A program made the translations under genes and the position numbers. Shown here piece by piece: positions 44,726-53,552 of a DNA stretch of 64,000 nt (position 1 is the stretch's first letter; the number at the start of each line of letters is the position of its first letter). Source of the DNA: Candidatus Heimdallarchaeota archaeon (lineage in GTDB: Archaea; Asgardarchaeota; Heimdallarchaeia; Hodarchaeales; Hodarchaeaceae); NCBI GenBank assembly GCA_020353515.1, contig CP070695.1:2180292-2244291 (forward strand), in the 5' to 3' direction. The notes beneath the pieces are model-generated. The model saw only the letters and a list, made by a program, of their open reading frames with translations, was not told the origin of the DNA and ran no database searches.

Positions 44726-45778
44726 CTAGGGATTATCAGCAAAAATCAGAACTTCTTTCACTTTTTTCTCCTTTGATGTAAGAGCGTATTTATAATCTTT
44801 GATAAATAAGGAAACATCTTCCTTGTAATTAAATAGAATATTTTTCAATGCTTCAATGCTTGGTATTCCAGGATCCCGGTAAGAAATCACTAGCTTAGAA
44901 TCTTGAAATTTTGATATTGATTCTTCAAAGGCCTTTAATATCTGTTTTGGATCGTTCCAGTCATTTTTAATTAACTTCAATCTCTTATGCTTAGAATCAC
45001 GGTCAATCAAATCCTCCCACTTATCGTAATCGCAAATTCCTTCAAGGAAATGATAATAATCTCTATAATCTACTCCAACCCCTTTTAGAGAAATATACGG
45101 GGGATCCAGATAAACTAGGTCATAACCTTCATCTGGGATAGGGACATCCTGGATAGCAAAATTGATCGCTTTATTAACCCTTGAATTATCATATATTGCC
45201 TGATTTCCTTCTTTTAATGCTCGTAGCATCAATTCTAGGAAGGGAGTATCCCATGTCTTTTTGTTCCCGAAACTGCGTTTAACATTATTCAAACGGAGAT
45301 AAAGGTTTTTCCTGTGGAAAAGATTAAATGGGCGTTTTTGAATACAGGCTTGAAAAAGAACAAAAAAAGCAAGTGATTTTTCGTATTGATCTTCTAAATA
45401 TGAAATGTTTTGAACTACAATGTCTAATAACTTATCTTCAGCATTAGTATAATAAATGCCTTTAAATTGGTCTTGGATAGTTGTACGATAGTTATATCCA
45501 TTTTTTCTGTGAAAAAGTGATTCTATTTTTGATGGATCCAATTTTTTGGAATTGTTTTCAATCAGTGCTTTTCCGATGTACCAGTTTGATGTAAGGAGGT
45601 CATTATAGGTGATCTCTTTCCCCATAATTTTAAGCATATAACTAACCGCACCAGTCCCTCCAAAGGCATCTAATGCAGTATCAAAATCGATTTTCCGAAA
45701 GATAGGATGAAACCAATTGAGTAATTTGAGTTTACTTCCCTGATATCTAGTTTGTGGAAAAGAAACCTGCATTCTCAT
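44726..45778 (-). CDS. Dam-type (D12 class) DNA adenine methyltransferase
   Basis: 350 residues of the D12 class N6-adenine methyltransferases. The N-terminal RYQGSKLKLLNW is followed by motif I DAFGGTGAVSY at residues 37-47, and motif IV YLDPPYIS near 224. Members methylate adenine in GATC or similar sites, alone or as part of restriction-modification. I see no endonuclease gene beside it. It lies in the accessory-like part near xerA and the repeat-bounded ORF. The recognition site cannot be read. Confidence 0.88.
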   Translation of the reverse strand: MRMQVSFPQTRYQGSKLKLLNWFHPIFRKIDFDTALDAFGGTGAVSYMLKIMGKEITYNDLLTSNWYIGKALIENNSKKLDPSKIESLFHRKNGYNYRTTIQDQFKGIYYTNAEDKLLDIVVQNISYLEDQYEKSLAFFVLFQACIQKRPFNLFHRKNLYLRLNNVKRSFGNKKTWDTPFLELMLRALKEGNQAIYDNSRVNKAINFAIQDVPIPDEGYDLVYLDPPYISLKGVGVDYRDYYHFLEGICDYDKWEDLIDRDSKHKRLKLIKNDWNDPKQILKAFEESISKFQDSKLVISYRDPGIPSIEALKNILFNYKEDVSLFIKDYKYALTSKEKKVKEVLIFADNP

Positions 45779-45829
45779 CTTCTCTGAAGGAGATCCTAAA
45801 AGAAATCTCCCTCCTTCTCATATTTCGAC

Positions 45830-47158
45830 TTAAATCTTTTCTATTCGTTCAGTAAACCCGATGTTAAGTTCCTCTAACTCCTTCAAGACTGGTTCATAAA
45901 TATGCTTCTGTACAGGAATTAGGACACCTTTATCGGTGATCTTACCCTCTAGAATCATACGTACGCCTATTGCACAGGGTAAACCAACTGTTCGTGACAT
46001 AGAAGTGGGGCCATCTTTGATTCCAAGATCAACCATAGTGCTAATGTGTCTTTCTTTACCTTCAGGTAATTCATATTCGAACTCGTGAACCATGATCAAC
46101 ATATCCCGCTCACTAGGCGAATATTGTAAGTTCTTTTCCCATAGGTAACATAACGCATCAAGAGGTGAAATTTTTGTAGAGGGAACTTCTTCATTTCCAA
46201 ATAATCCCATCCATTCGAATCTGTGGATGATATCATCTTCTGCAACAAGATTAAATTTTTTCATGAATTCTTGCTTTGAATCTGCATCTAATGGTTTCCC
46301 TAAGAGTTTATTTGTAAGCTGCGCATATGTAAATCCTGCAGGAAGTTCTAATTCTTCTATATCCATATAACCTGAGTCTGCAACCTTCTTAAGAGCACGA
46401 CACCATCCTGTATTACGGAGAGTCCCACGAAACATTGTTTTCGTTTCAGGAATCTCATAAATGTCTATATAAGGTGTTGAATCGCGATTAGGATAAGCTT
46501 CATAATCATCTTCTAAGCCCTCGACTGGATAAGGATAGTAGTTATCAAACAGGTCTTCACCTAGAATATCTACAATTTTTCCATCTTCTTGGTATTTTGC
46601 TGGATTACGGCCAGCCAGAATCACCCCTCGAGGAGACCATGACAATTTATATTTCCATGGTGTTGTTACTGCATCAGGAGCGGGTAATCCTCCACAATAA
46701 GATTTGAAAGAGAGAATTTTTCCCCCTTTTTCATGAACATCATCAATGATTTTTTTTGCTGACATGTGGTCTATTCCTGGGTCAACACCTATCTCATTTA
46801 GAATAGTGATCCCCGCATCTTTTGCCTCCTGATCTAAAGCTTTCATTTCAGGGCTAACATATGAAGTTGTTACCATATGTTTCTTGAATTTAATACACGA
46901 TTTCGCAACTTGAACATGGTAGATATAGGGAAGTAGACTGACAGCTAAATCACATTCCTTCACCAACTCATCGAGCTCTTCTTTGGAGGCTTTTGTAATA
47001 TCAAACTCCTTAGCTATCCCATTAGGATGATCTCCGATATGTTTAATAGCCTTACTTTTCGTTCTACTTGCTACTATGACTTGGAAACCATTTTCCAATA
47101 GGTATTTCACAGGAGGTCCAGCAACCATTCCTGCTCCAAGAATTAAAACTTTTTTCAC
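45830..47158 (-). CDS. Saccharopine dehydrogenase/reductase (AASS C-terminal half)
   Basis: 442 residues matching the saccharopine dehydrogenase part of eukaryotic AASS and yeast Lys9. The NAD(P)-binding loop ILGAGMVAGPPVKYL is at residues 5-19, then VIVASRTKSKA, NEIGVDPGIDHMSAKK near 120, and SYCGGLPAPDA near 154. It oxidises saccharopine to glutamate and aminoadipate semialdehyde, or works in reverse. It follows the next gene by 61 bases on the same strand. Direction (lysine breakdown or synthesis) is not decided by sequence. Confidence 0.88.
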   Translation of the reverse strand: MKKVLILGAGMVAGPPVKYLLENGFQVIVASRTKSKAIKHIGDHPNGIAKEFDITKASKEELDELVKECDLAVSLLPYIYHVQVAKSCIKFKKHMVTTSYVSPEMKALDQEAKDAGITILNEIGVDPGIDHMSAKKIIDDVHEKGGKILSFKSYCGGLPAPDAVTTPWKYKLSWSPRGVILAGRNPAKYQEDGKIVDILGEDLFDNYYPYPVEGLEDDYEAYPNRDSTPYIDIYEIPETKTMFRGTLRNTGWCRALKKVADSGYMDIEELELPAGFTYAQLTNKLLGKPLDADSKQEFMKKFNLVAEDDIIHRFEWMGLFGNEEVPSTKISPLDALCYLWEKNLQYSPSERDMLIMVHEFEYELPEGKERHISTMVDLGIKDGPTSMSRTVGLPCAIGVRMILEGKITDKGVLIPVQKHIYEPVLKELEELNIGFTERIEKI

Positions 47159-47219
47159 TTTTAGCTACTCCTTACTTATTAAGACGGTAGATAAATCTTT
47201 TTTTTTGGTTTTAGGGGTT

Positions 47220-48554
47220 TTACACGTCCTTAAATGTGTCAAATTCCTCAATATATTTATAGTTAGGTGTTAATTTTCCTTGGTGAGTAATCACCGCATT
47301 CTTGATGACTGGGGGCAGATCTAATTCAGCAAAGGGCTGTGAATAGTCAGCGGCCACGATCATCGGTACAAATGGCTTTAATGTCTCACTGAAACTAGTA
47401 GACGATTCTACGGGCAATTCACAAGGAAGATTATCCACTGCCATAATTGCTATTCCTGTTCCCTTTAACCCAATAGTTGCTTCATCAGTAAAGGGATTAT
47501 ATATAAATACTGGGTTATCAGGTTTCGTTGTCTTTAATGTGGCCTCAATACCCCCTTCTATATCGCAAGAAATATCACCGATGATTTGACATCGAACATC
47601 TTTGCCTGATTCAAACTGAGTCTTAAGAAAATTCTTAGTTATTAATCTAGGATACTTATCACTCCAGTAAATTGCATTAATTAGAATTGACAAGAAGGGG
47701 AAATATTGAGGAAAAACTCCACGATATTTAGCTTCACCATGATCATAGTAATGTTGTAAGTCAAATTCACCTTCAATTGGTTCAACCATATGTTCTTCTT
47801 TAAATACAACCTTATAAACGTGATTTGAAGAGAATTCCTTCTGCTTATAAAAATCTATCAATTCTGTTGGATCAATCTCTTTGATAGGTAGGAAATCTAA
47901 CATAGATTGAGCACCAGTAGAAACGTTTCCATAACCAGCAAAACCAACCACAAGAGGAACAAGTTCTTCTGGTAGCCCTTTTTCAATTATTTCTTTACCT
48001 ATCTCAGATACCGCTTTTCTTGCATCATCTAAAGTTTCATATTCCCAGGTGTGTTTTATTTTTAAAAATGGATTTTCTACATTTTTATTTGTCTTTACTC
48101 TTTGACCAAAACCCCAAAGAATCTCTATCATCCCAGCTAAGCCAGCCCAATTTCCAAAAAAGATAAGACGAAACCCCTTTTCATTTACCACCTTCTCATA
48201 ATCAATGAGAGTAGCTTTTTTCTCCATGATCTTTTTCAACATGGGCATGTTATGTTTTTGCCCTTTTATTGTGTGTGAAAAAAATATATAGGTTTTGGGG
48301 GAATCTTGAGCCTCAATGACTGGAAGAGGGATTTCTTTTATTGCAAAAATTACATCTGCTTCTTCAATGCCTGAAGTCACACTGACTCCTATTTCACGAT
48401 ATTCTTCATCCTTGAATGCACGAATTTCAGAAGATTGTATAATAAAATCAATAGATTCTTTTTCAATTAAGTCTTTCATATCGTTGGGAACAATGGGAAC
48501 TCTTTTTTCCCAGATATTTTTATTTTCCAACCTAATACCTATTCTATTTTTCAT
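47220..48554 (-). CDS. Lysine-ketoglutarate reductase (AASS N-terminal half)
   Basis: About 444 residues. RIGIRLENKNIWEKRVPIVP at the start closely recalls the beginning of eukaryotic AASS (lysine-ketoglutarate reductase), and IFFSHTIKGQ near 90 and the NWAGLAGMIE region agree. A glycine-rich VGFAGYGNVSTGAQS near 212 is the probable nucleotide-binding loop. It would join lysine and 2-oxoglutarate to saccharopine. ATG at 48554 is preferred to the GTG at 48563. Together with the adjacent dehydrogenase it forms a split version of the fused animal enzyme. Confidence 0.85.
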   Translation of the reverse strand: MKNRIGIRLENKNIWEKRVPIVPNDMKDLIEKESIDFIIQSSEIRAFKDEEYREIGVSVTSGIEEADVIFAIKEIPLPVIEAQDSPKTYIFFSHTIKGQKHNMPMLKKIMEKKATLIDYEKVVNEKGFRLIFFGNWAGLAGMIEILWGFGQRVKTNKNVENPFLKIKHTWEYETLDDARKAVSEIGKEIIEKGLPEELVPLVVGFAGYGNVSTGAQSMLDFLPIKEIDPTELIDFYKQKEFSSNHVYKVVFKEEHMVEPIEGEFDLQHYYDHGEAKYRGVFPQYFPFLSILINAIYWSDKYPRLITKNFLKTQFESGKDVRCQIIGDISCDIEGGIEATLKTTKPDNPVFIYNPFTDEATIGLKGTGIAIMAVDNLPCELPVESSTSFSETLKPFVPMIVAADYSQPFAELDLPPVIKNAVITHQGKLTPNYKYIEEFDTFKDV

Positions 48555-48833
48555 TAGGATCACACTCTACCTAGATTTTCTCGTTTTATCGTCAATTAAT
48601 TTGAAAAATGCAGAACTTTCTCTTCTAAGATATTTGTTTAAAAGGATTTATTGATTATTAAATTATTCGTATGCTGCTTTCTTTCCTCGAGATTTCTCTC
48701 GCTAAGAAAGACAAAGAATCCCCCGTCAATTAAATTAAAACGAAAAAAAGTAATTTCAGCAAAAAAAATAAGAAAAATAAAGGTGTGGTATGAGATTCAT
48801 TTGAAAGAATGACTTTCAAGTGGAATTTAGAAA

Positions 48834-49352
48834 TTACCAACGAGTTCTTTCTCGATCTCGTGAACGGCTCCTATCTCTATCGCCTGAAAAACCACGGTCA
48901 CCACCTCGGTTATACCCACCATAGCTCCGTCCACGTGGTCTTCTTCTTCTACGAGTATCTTCATGAACTTCTTCTGATCGGTTGTTATCCATATCAACTG
49001 AATCTAGAGTAATTACTTCATCAGTATCTTCGAGATTACCCCACTTTCCTAGCGCTAGGCGCATATGTTCTTGGAAAACATTGACATATCCGTTCTTGAC
49101 AATATATGTGCTACCCTCTTCGACTTGATCAATCGTTTCATCCCAAAGGGTTAAAATAATCGTTCCAGTCGGATCCCCGATTTTGATATCTGCTAATCGA
49201 TGTTCCTCATTTGTTTTTCGAGACGTTATTGTACGTGATTCACCTTTTTCAATGACTACGAATGTGACTTGAAGTTTTCGGTCAAAAGGTGACAATTCAC
49301 TAATTTTCATTTCTTTTAATTCGATTTCAATTTCTTCTTGAGATTCGCTCAT
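48834..49352 (-). CDS. OB-fold single-stranded DNA-binding protein, SOSS-B/hSSB1-like
   Basis: 172 residues from ATG 49352 (the frame extends 54 bases further up). An N-terminal OB fold covers about residues 12-110, with KISELSPFDRKLQVTFVVIE, RLADIKIGDPTGTIILTLW and GYVNVFQEHMRLALGKWG, as in archaeal SSBs and human SOSS-B1. The C-terminal tail from about 128 is Arg/Gly/Ser rich (RRRPRGRSYGGYNRGG, then SRSRDRER), low-complexity and positive. It should bind ssDNA or RNA; the tail may drive RNA binding or condensation. Confidence 0.9.
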   Translation of the reverse strand: MSESQEEIEIELKEMKISELSPFDRKLQVTFVVIEKGESRTITSRKTNEEHRLADIKIGDPTGTIILTLWDETIDQVEEGSTYIVKNGYVNVFQEHMRLALGKWGNLEDTDEVITLDSVDMDNNRSEEVHEDTRRRRRPRGRSYGGYNRGGDRGFSGDRDRSRSRDRERTRW

Positions 49353-49659
49353 CTTTTTCACGTGTGTTTTCTTTTCACGATAGCTAATGCCACGCTTGAT
49401 AAGCACATAAAAACAGACTTAGGTAAAATCAGATATACTGAAGCATTCTCAAGCCCTTTGATGTGAAATAAAGCGTAAATCGTGCAAATTAGGTGCAAAA
49501 AAAAGAGAATTATTAACCTTTTTATTTTTAGGGAAAAAATCTATTATCGAATGGATATCTTATCAATTAGTTGTCATTCCTAATACTTGTTAATCATGGG
49601 CAACTAATCTTAAATATAACCAAATCCAAATTAAATTTAGGGTTTTTGAGAGAAAGACG

Positions 49660-50730
49660 ATGGTTGATTACGACGTTTTTGATAATCAAACAGTGTATTA
49701 CAAAAGTTCAGAGAATATGAGTGAAATTAAAGATAACTCAATAGATGTAATTGTATCTTCTCCTCCTTATAATCGAAATAAACTGTATTCTGATGATAGA
49801 GGAGGAATATACAATGATAAAAAACCACAGGAGGAATATTTTAGATTTTTAACAACAGTGTGGAGAGAGTGTTATCGAGTATTAAATCCAAGAGGAGTTT
49901 TCTTTTTGAATATCGGAGATGCAGCTCCAGATCAAGGTATTTCGGAGAATGTAGCTCAACTTGCTGTTAAAACTGGTTTTCATCGTCTACAAACAATAAT
50001 ATGGATTAAATCTTTTCTCGGTAAAGGCCATTTTACACCGAGTGGGGGATCAAGGCGCTTGAATAATCTTTGGGAGAGTATTTTCGTCCTTGTTAAAGAT
50101 AGAAAAAAGTATCACATTAACCCGAAGGCAATAGGAATTCCTTATGCTGATAAATCGAACATAGGAAGATATGCTAATGAGGATCTAAGAGATGCAGGGA
50201 ATGTCTGGTTAGTACCCTATTCAAAAACAACAGGTGCGACAATAAAGAAAGGCCACGAAGCTCCCTTCCCAGTAGAGTTACCTTACAAATGCATTAAGCT
50301 TGCAGAGGGGGAAACGGTTCTTGATCCATTTGTTGGGATAGGGAGTACCCTAGCAGCCTCGCGATTATTGAAAAAAAAGGGATTTGGTTATGAAAAGTTC
50401 CCTCGAAAGGAACTCATTAAAAAAAGAATATTAGAAGGTTCATTTAAAGAAACACCTTCAATTCTTCTTCCTCACTTAGAACTAGCTATTAATATCTTAT
50501 CACGCTACAGTAGTATCATTGAATACAGTCAGCTCCATGATGAAGAATTTTTTAAGTTTTCTCATAAAGAAAAAATTCAATTAAATATCTTAAAAGATAC
50601 ATTAAACCAATTAAATCTTCGAATTCCTTTTTTGGAGGAATATTTCCTTCAATGGGATCACAATCGAGAGAAATTAAAAAGCAAGAAAAGGATTGAAGTA
50701 CTAACTAAGTTTCTAGATGAGTCAAAATGA
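49660..50730 (+). CDS. DNA methyltransferase, N4/N6 type, motif order IV-I
   Basis: 356 residues. The catalytic motif SPPYNRNK near 32 precedes the SAM-binding motif LDPFVGIGSTLAA near 221, the beta-class order of N4-cytosine/N6-adenine methyltransferases. VLNPRGVFFLNIGD near 82 and FEYE-like GFGYEKF near 241 agree. From about 255 there is an extra helical C-terminus. It is followed after 25 bases by a second methyltransferase on the same strand. No restriction gene is evident next to either. Confidence 0.9.
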   Translation: MVDYDVFDNQTVYYKSSENMSEIKDNSIDVIVSSPPYNRNKLYSDDRGGIYNDKKPQEEYFRFLTTVWRECYRVLNPRGVFFLNIGDAAPDQGISENVAQLAVKTGFHRLQTIIWIKSFLGKGHFTPSGGSRRLNNLWESIFVLVKDRKKYHINPKAIGIPYADKSNIGRYANEDLRDAGNVWLVPYSKTTGATIKKGHEAPFPVELPYKCIKLAEGETVLDPFVGIGSTLAASRLLKKKGFGYEKFPRKELIKKRILEGSFKETPSILLPHLELAINILSRYSSIIEYSQLHDEEFFKFSHKEKIQLNILKDTLNQLNLRIPFLEEYFLQWDHNREKLKSKKRIEVLTKFLDESK

Positions 50731-50755
50731 TATTTTTTTCTCATTATTACTATAA

Positions 50756-52219
50756 TTGACAGTAGGAGTCAGTTTTTCTGTGGAACAGACAGTTCAAGTA
50801 AGAAATTACGCTTTCAAACAGAAATTAAAGGATATAATTCCTCCAACAAATTATTTAACTCACAATCTTTACTCATATCCCGCGAAATTTATCCCACATG
50901 TTCCTTATTATGTTATATCGAGGTTCTTGAAAAAAGATAACTGTATCGTTTTAGATCCTTTTGCAGGAAGTAGTTCTACCGCAATAGAAGCACTACATTT
51001 AGGTCATAACTCAATTTGTATTGACATTAATCCTCTCACTAATTTTCTTACAAAAGTAAAAACACAAAGAATTACTTTTAAACTCGCTCAACAAACTCCA
51101 TTAAAACTAGATCCCTTTCTTGATACTAATATTGACAAATTAAGCAATGAAGAAATTGAAATTATCCACCTGAATAAAATACAACAACAAATAAGTAAAT
51201 GTGATGAAAAATTCTATCCTAGGTGGAAAAATATCGATCATTGGTATCCTACGGAGTTTAAACATTATCTGGCGCAGATCTGGGGGTTTATCTATTCTAT
51301 AGAAGATCGATATCCTGAAGACTTCATGAATCTATTAAAATTAACTTCCTTATATATTTCTCGTTACTTATCTTATGCTGCACGTGATGTACCTAAATTA
51401 TTCAGATCTAAACGGAGAATAATACAAGTAGAAGAACTTCGTAAAAAAATAAAATCTGATCCCAATATTCCTTATGATACTTTCCGTAGAACCCTCATAA
51501 AGTACTTCAATCAAATGATGGCACTGACTAAAGTCCTTGAAAAGAAAAATATTAGCCCTGATTATGACGAAAAGATATTAAAAGATAATATACGATGTAA
51601 TCAGACTAATAAGAGAAAAATTATCTGTCTAGGCGATACAGACGTCTTATCCCTCAGACTTCCCTTGGATGAAGAGTTTATTGATTTGGTTATTACTTCT
51701 CCTCCCTATATTTATGCTCAAGAGTATATAAGGTCTACAAAACTAGATCTATATTGGCTAAACTTAGTTGATGATAATCGCGTAAGGGAACTAACGAAAA
51801 AGGAATTAGGTACAAAAAAAAGCACTGATATTGAATTGATCAAAAATAAACTTAGAAATATTAATTCTTTTAATTCAACTATGAAGATCCTTGAAAAACG
51901 GGAAAAAGCAAAATATGGAATGAATGGAAAATATACTCCACTAACCTATAATTATTTCTATGACATGTTTTTGATTATTGAATCAATAAACCGCTACTTA
52001 AAGCGAAAAGGAATTTTTGGTTTGTTTATTGGAAATCCAACTGTCTTAGGGTACCAGGTTCCGTGTCATAGAATTTTTTATGAGATATTCATAGATTTGG
52101 GATTAACTATCAAGGAATTTGGTTATGACGAGATAGTCTCACCTCGTTTATTAAAGGGACGACAGAATTTATCTCCTTATGGTATGAAAGCTGAATGGTT
52201 AATAATTGGTCAAAAATAA
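50756..52219 (+). CDS. DNA methyltransferase, motif order I-IV
   Basis: 487 residues. Motif I VLDPFAGSSSTAIEALHLG near residue 62 comes after SYPAKFIPHVPYYV, and the catalytic TSPPYIYAQEYIRS near 318. This motif order suits an N4 or N6 DNA methyltransferase of another group than the upstream gene; a nucleic-acid methylase of TRM11-like fold is an alternative. The large insertion (about 120-300) is helical and charged, possibly for target recognition. Frame starts at a TTG-type codon right after the previous stop, so the pair is likely an operon. Confidence 0.85.
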   Translation: MTVGVSFSVEQTVQVRNYAFKQKLKDIIPPTNYLTHNLYSYPAKFIPHVPYYVISRFLKKDNCIVLDPFAGSSSTAIEALHLGHNSICIDINPLTNFLTKVKTQRITFKLAQQTPLKLDPFLDTNIDKLSNEEIEIIHLNKIQQQISKCDEKFYPRWKNIDHWYPTEFKHYLAQIWGFIYSIEDRYPEDFMNLLKLTSLYISRYLSYAARDVPKLFRSKRRIIQVEELRKKIKSDPNIPYDTFRRTLIKYFNQMMALTKVLEKKNISPDYDEKILKDNIRCNQTNKRKIICLGDTDVLSLRLPLDEEFIDLVITSPPYIYAQEYIRSTKLDLYWLNLVDDNRVRELTKKELGTKKSTDIELIKNKLRNINSFNSTMKILEKREKAKYGMNGKYTPLTYNYFYDMFLIIESINRYLKRKGIFGLFIGNPTVLGYQVPCHRIFYEIFIDLGLTIKEFGYDEIVSPRLLKGRQNLSPYGMKAEWLIIGQK

Positions 52220-52239
52220 CTGATTCTGTATCTAAAGGC

Positions 52240-53526
52240 TTAGGGGGAAATTAAATTCTTCTCTACCGCAAAAGATAGCCTTTTTTGAAATAAAAGGGTT
52301 ACAAAAAAAGAAACCATGATTAGTAATAACATGAAAGTGAAACCTGCAACAGGTGATTGAAAAATATCTAACAATGCCCCAAAAATAGTGGGAGAAGTAG
52401 AACTAACTACCAATCCTAACGAAAATACAATGGAATAAAAAAATGTTCTACTTTCTTGTGGGACAATATCGCTCATCAACGCTTGAAGAGTTCCACCACC
52501 AAGATAGAAACATATGGCGAATAATGAGAATCCAAAGAGGACTGCCCAGATCTCTGGGAAGCTTTCTGTAAGAAAAATGAGCGATATAATTGCAAAACTA
52601 GTGCCAACAGCAGAAACTAAAATTATTCTTACTCGTCCATAGGCCCCAGATTTATCACTGATATATGCTCCATAGATATCGCTCCCAGAACCCAGTAATA
52701 AAATAAAACTGGTCAGGATTCCAGCTGTAAAGGATTCAACCCCATAGAAGTCTCTTAGGAGAGTCACAGTGAAGTAACTTATTAATCGGTACACTCCTCC
52801 ACGAAGAGCACTGATAGTTATTATAACCCCTAATGTAATAAAAATCCAATTTTTGTATTCTAATTTTGAAGTATTATCTATAGTATCTTCTTGTACTTCA
52901 AGATTGTTATTCTGTATCAGGGAAGTATATCTAGGTATTAATTTCTGTATGAATACCCAACTAGCCATAAGAACCAGAAGTACGAGACAGATAAGTCCGA
53001 ATAAGATGAAGGTTTGCCTCCAATCACTCAAGATATATATAGCAAGCCCAAGTGTCCCAAGGGGGGCTAGGGCGGTGCCAGTGACGCCCGCTGCATGGTT
53101 AACAGCCATTGCTTTCCCTCTATTCTCCCCTGTAAAAGAATTTGCAGCAACTCCAAGACCCACTGGATGAAATGTAGTGCAACCAAGTCCTAAGAGTATA
53201 TTTCCAAATAAAAGATGGATATAACTTTCAGAAATGGCAATCATGAAACTAGAAAATGCAAACAAAAAAATCCCGAGTAAGACGATAATAAAACCCAATC
53301 GAGCATTTTTGCTGATATAACCGATCATTGGGGAAGTTATAGCCATGATCAGGATAGGTAACGATCCGAGAATGCCGATTTCCAAGTAATTCATTGTGAT
53401 TTCTTGTGAAATAAGTATAATCATTGCAGGAAAGGCGTAAAGTTCGACATGATGGATGAAATGCGCAAACGACATGAAAGAGAGTAGCTGAAGGCGTACT
53501 GATGACATGAATAAAAACAGACTCAC
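52240..53526 (-). CDS. MFS transporter, fosmidomycin-resistance-like
   Basis: 428 residues with 12 hydrophobic helices. SFAHFIHHVELYAFPAMI at the start and LGLGCTTFHPVGLGVAAN near 113 are family marks, as is ENRGKAMAVNHAAGVTGTALAPLG. These are typical of the Fsr-like MFS exporters. The protein is a relative of the one at 55282. It begins 26 bases after the PAS kinase gene on the same strand, suggesting one transcript. Substrate unknown. Confidence 0.88.
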   Translation of the reverse strand: MSLFLFMSSVRLQLLSFMSFAHFIHHVELYAFPAMIILISQEITMNYLEIGILGSLPILIMAITSPMIGYISKNARLGFIIVLLGIFLFAFSSFMIAISESYIHLLFGNILLGLGCTTFHPVGLGVAANSFTGENRGKAMAVNHAAGVTGTALAPLGTLGLAIYILSDWRQTFILFGLICLVLLVLMASWVFIQKLIPRYTSLIQNNNLEVQEDTIDNTSKLEYKNWIFITLGVIITISALRGGVYRLISYFTVTLLRDFYGVESFTAGILTSFILLLGSGSDIYGAYISDKSGAYGRVRIILVSAVGTSFAIISLIFLTESFPEIWAVLFGFSLFAICFYLGGGTLQALMSDIVPQESRTFFYSIVFSLGLVVSSTSPTIFGALLDIFQSPVAGFTFMLLLIMVSFFVTLLFQKRLSFAVEKNLISP

Positions 53527-53552
53527 AGGGTCTAAAAATTTTATTTAATAAT

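Noticed and set aside
44726..45778. Complete restriction-modification system
   Set aside because: No endonuclease gene can be recognised beside the methyltransferase.
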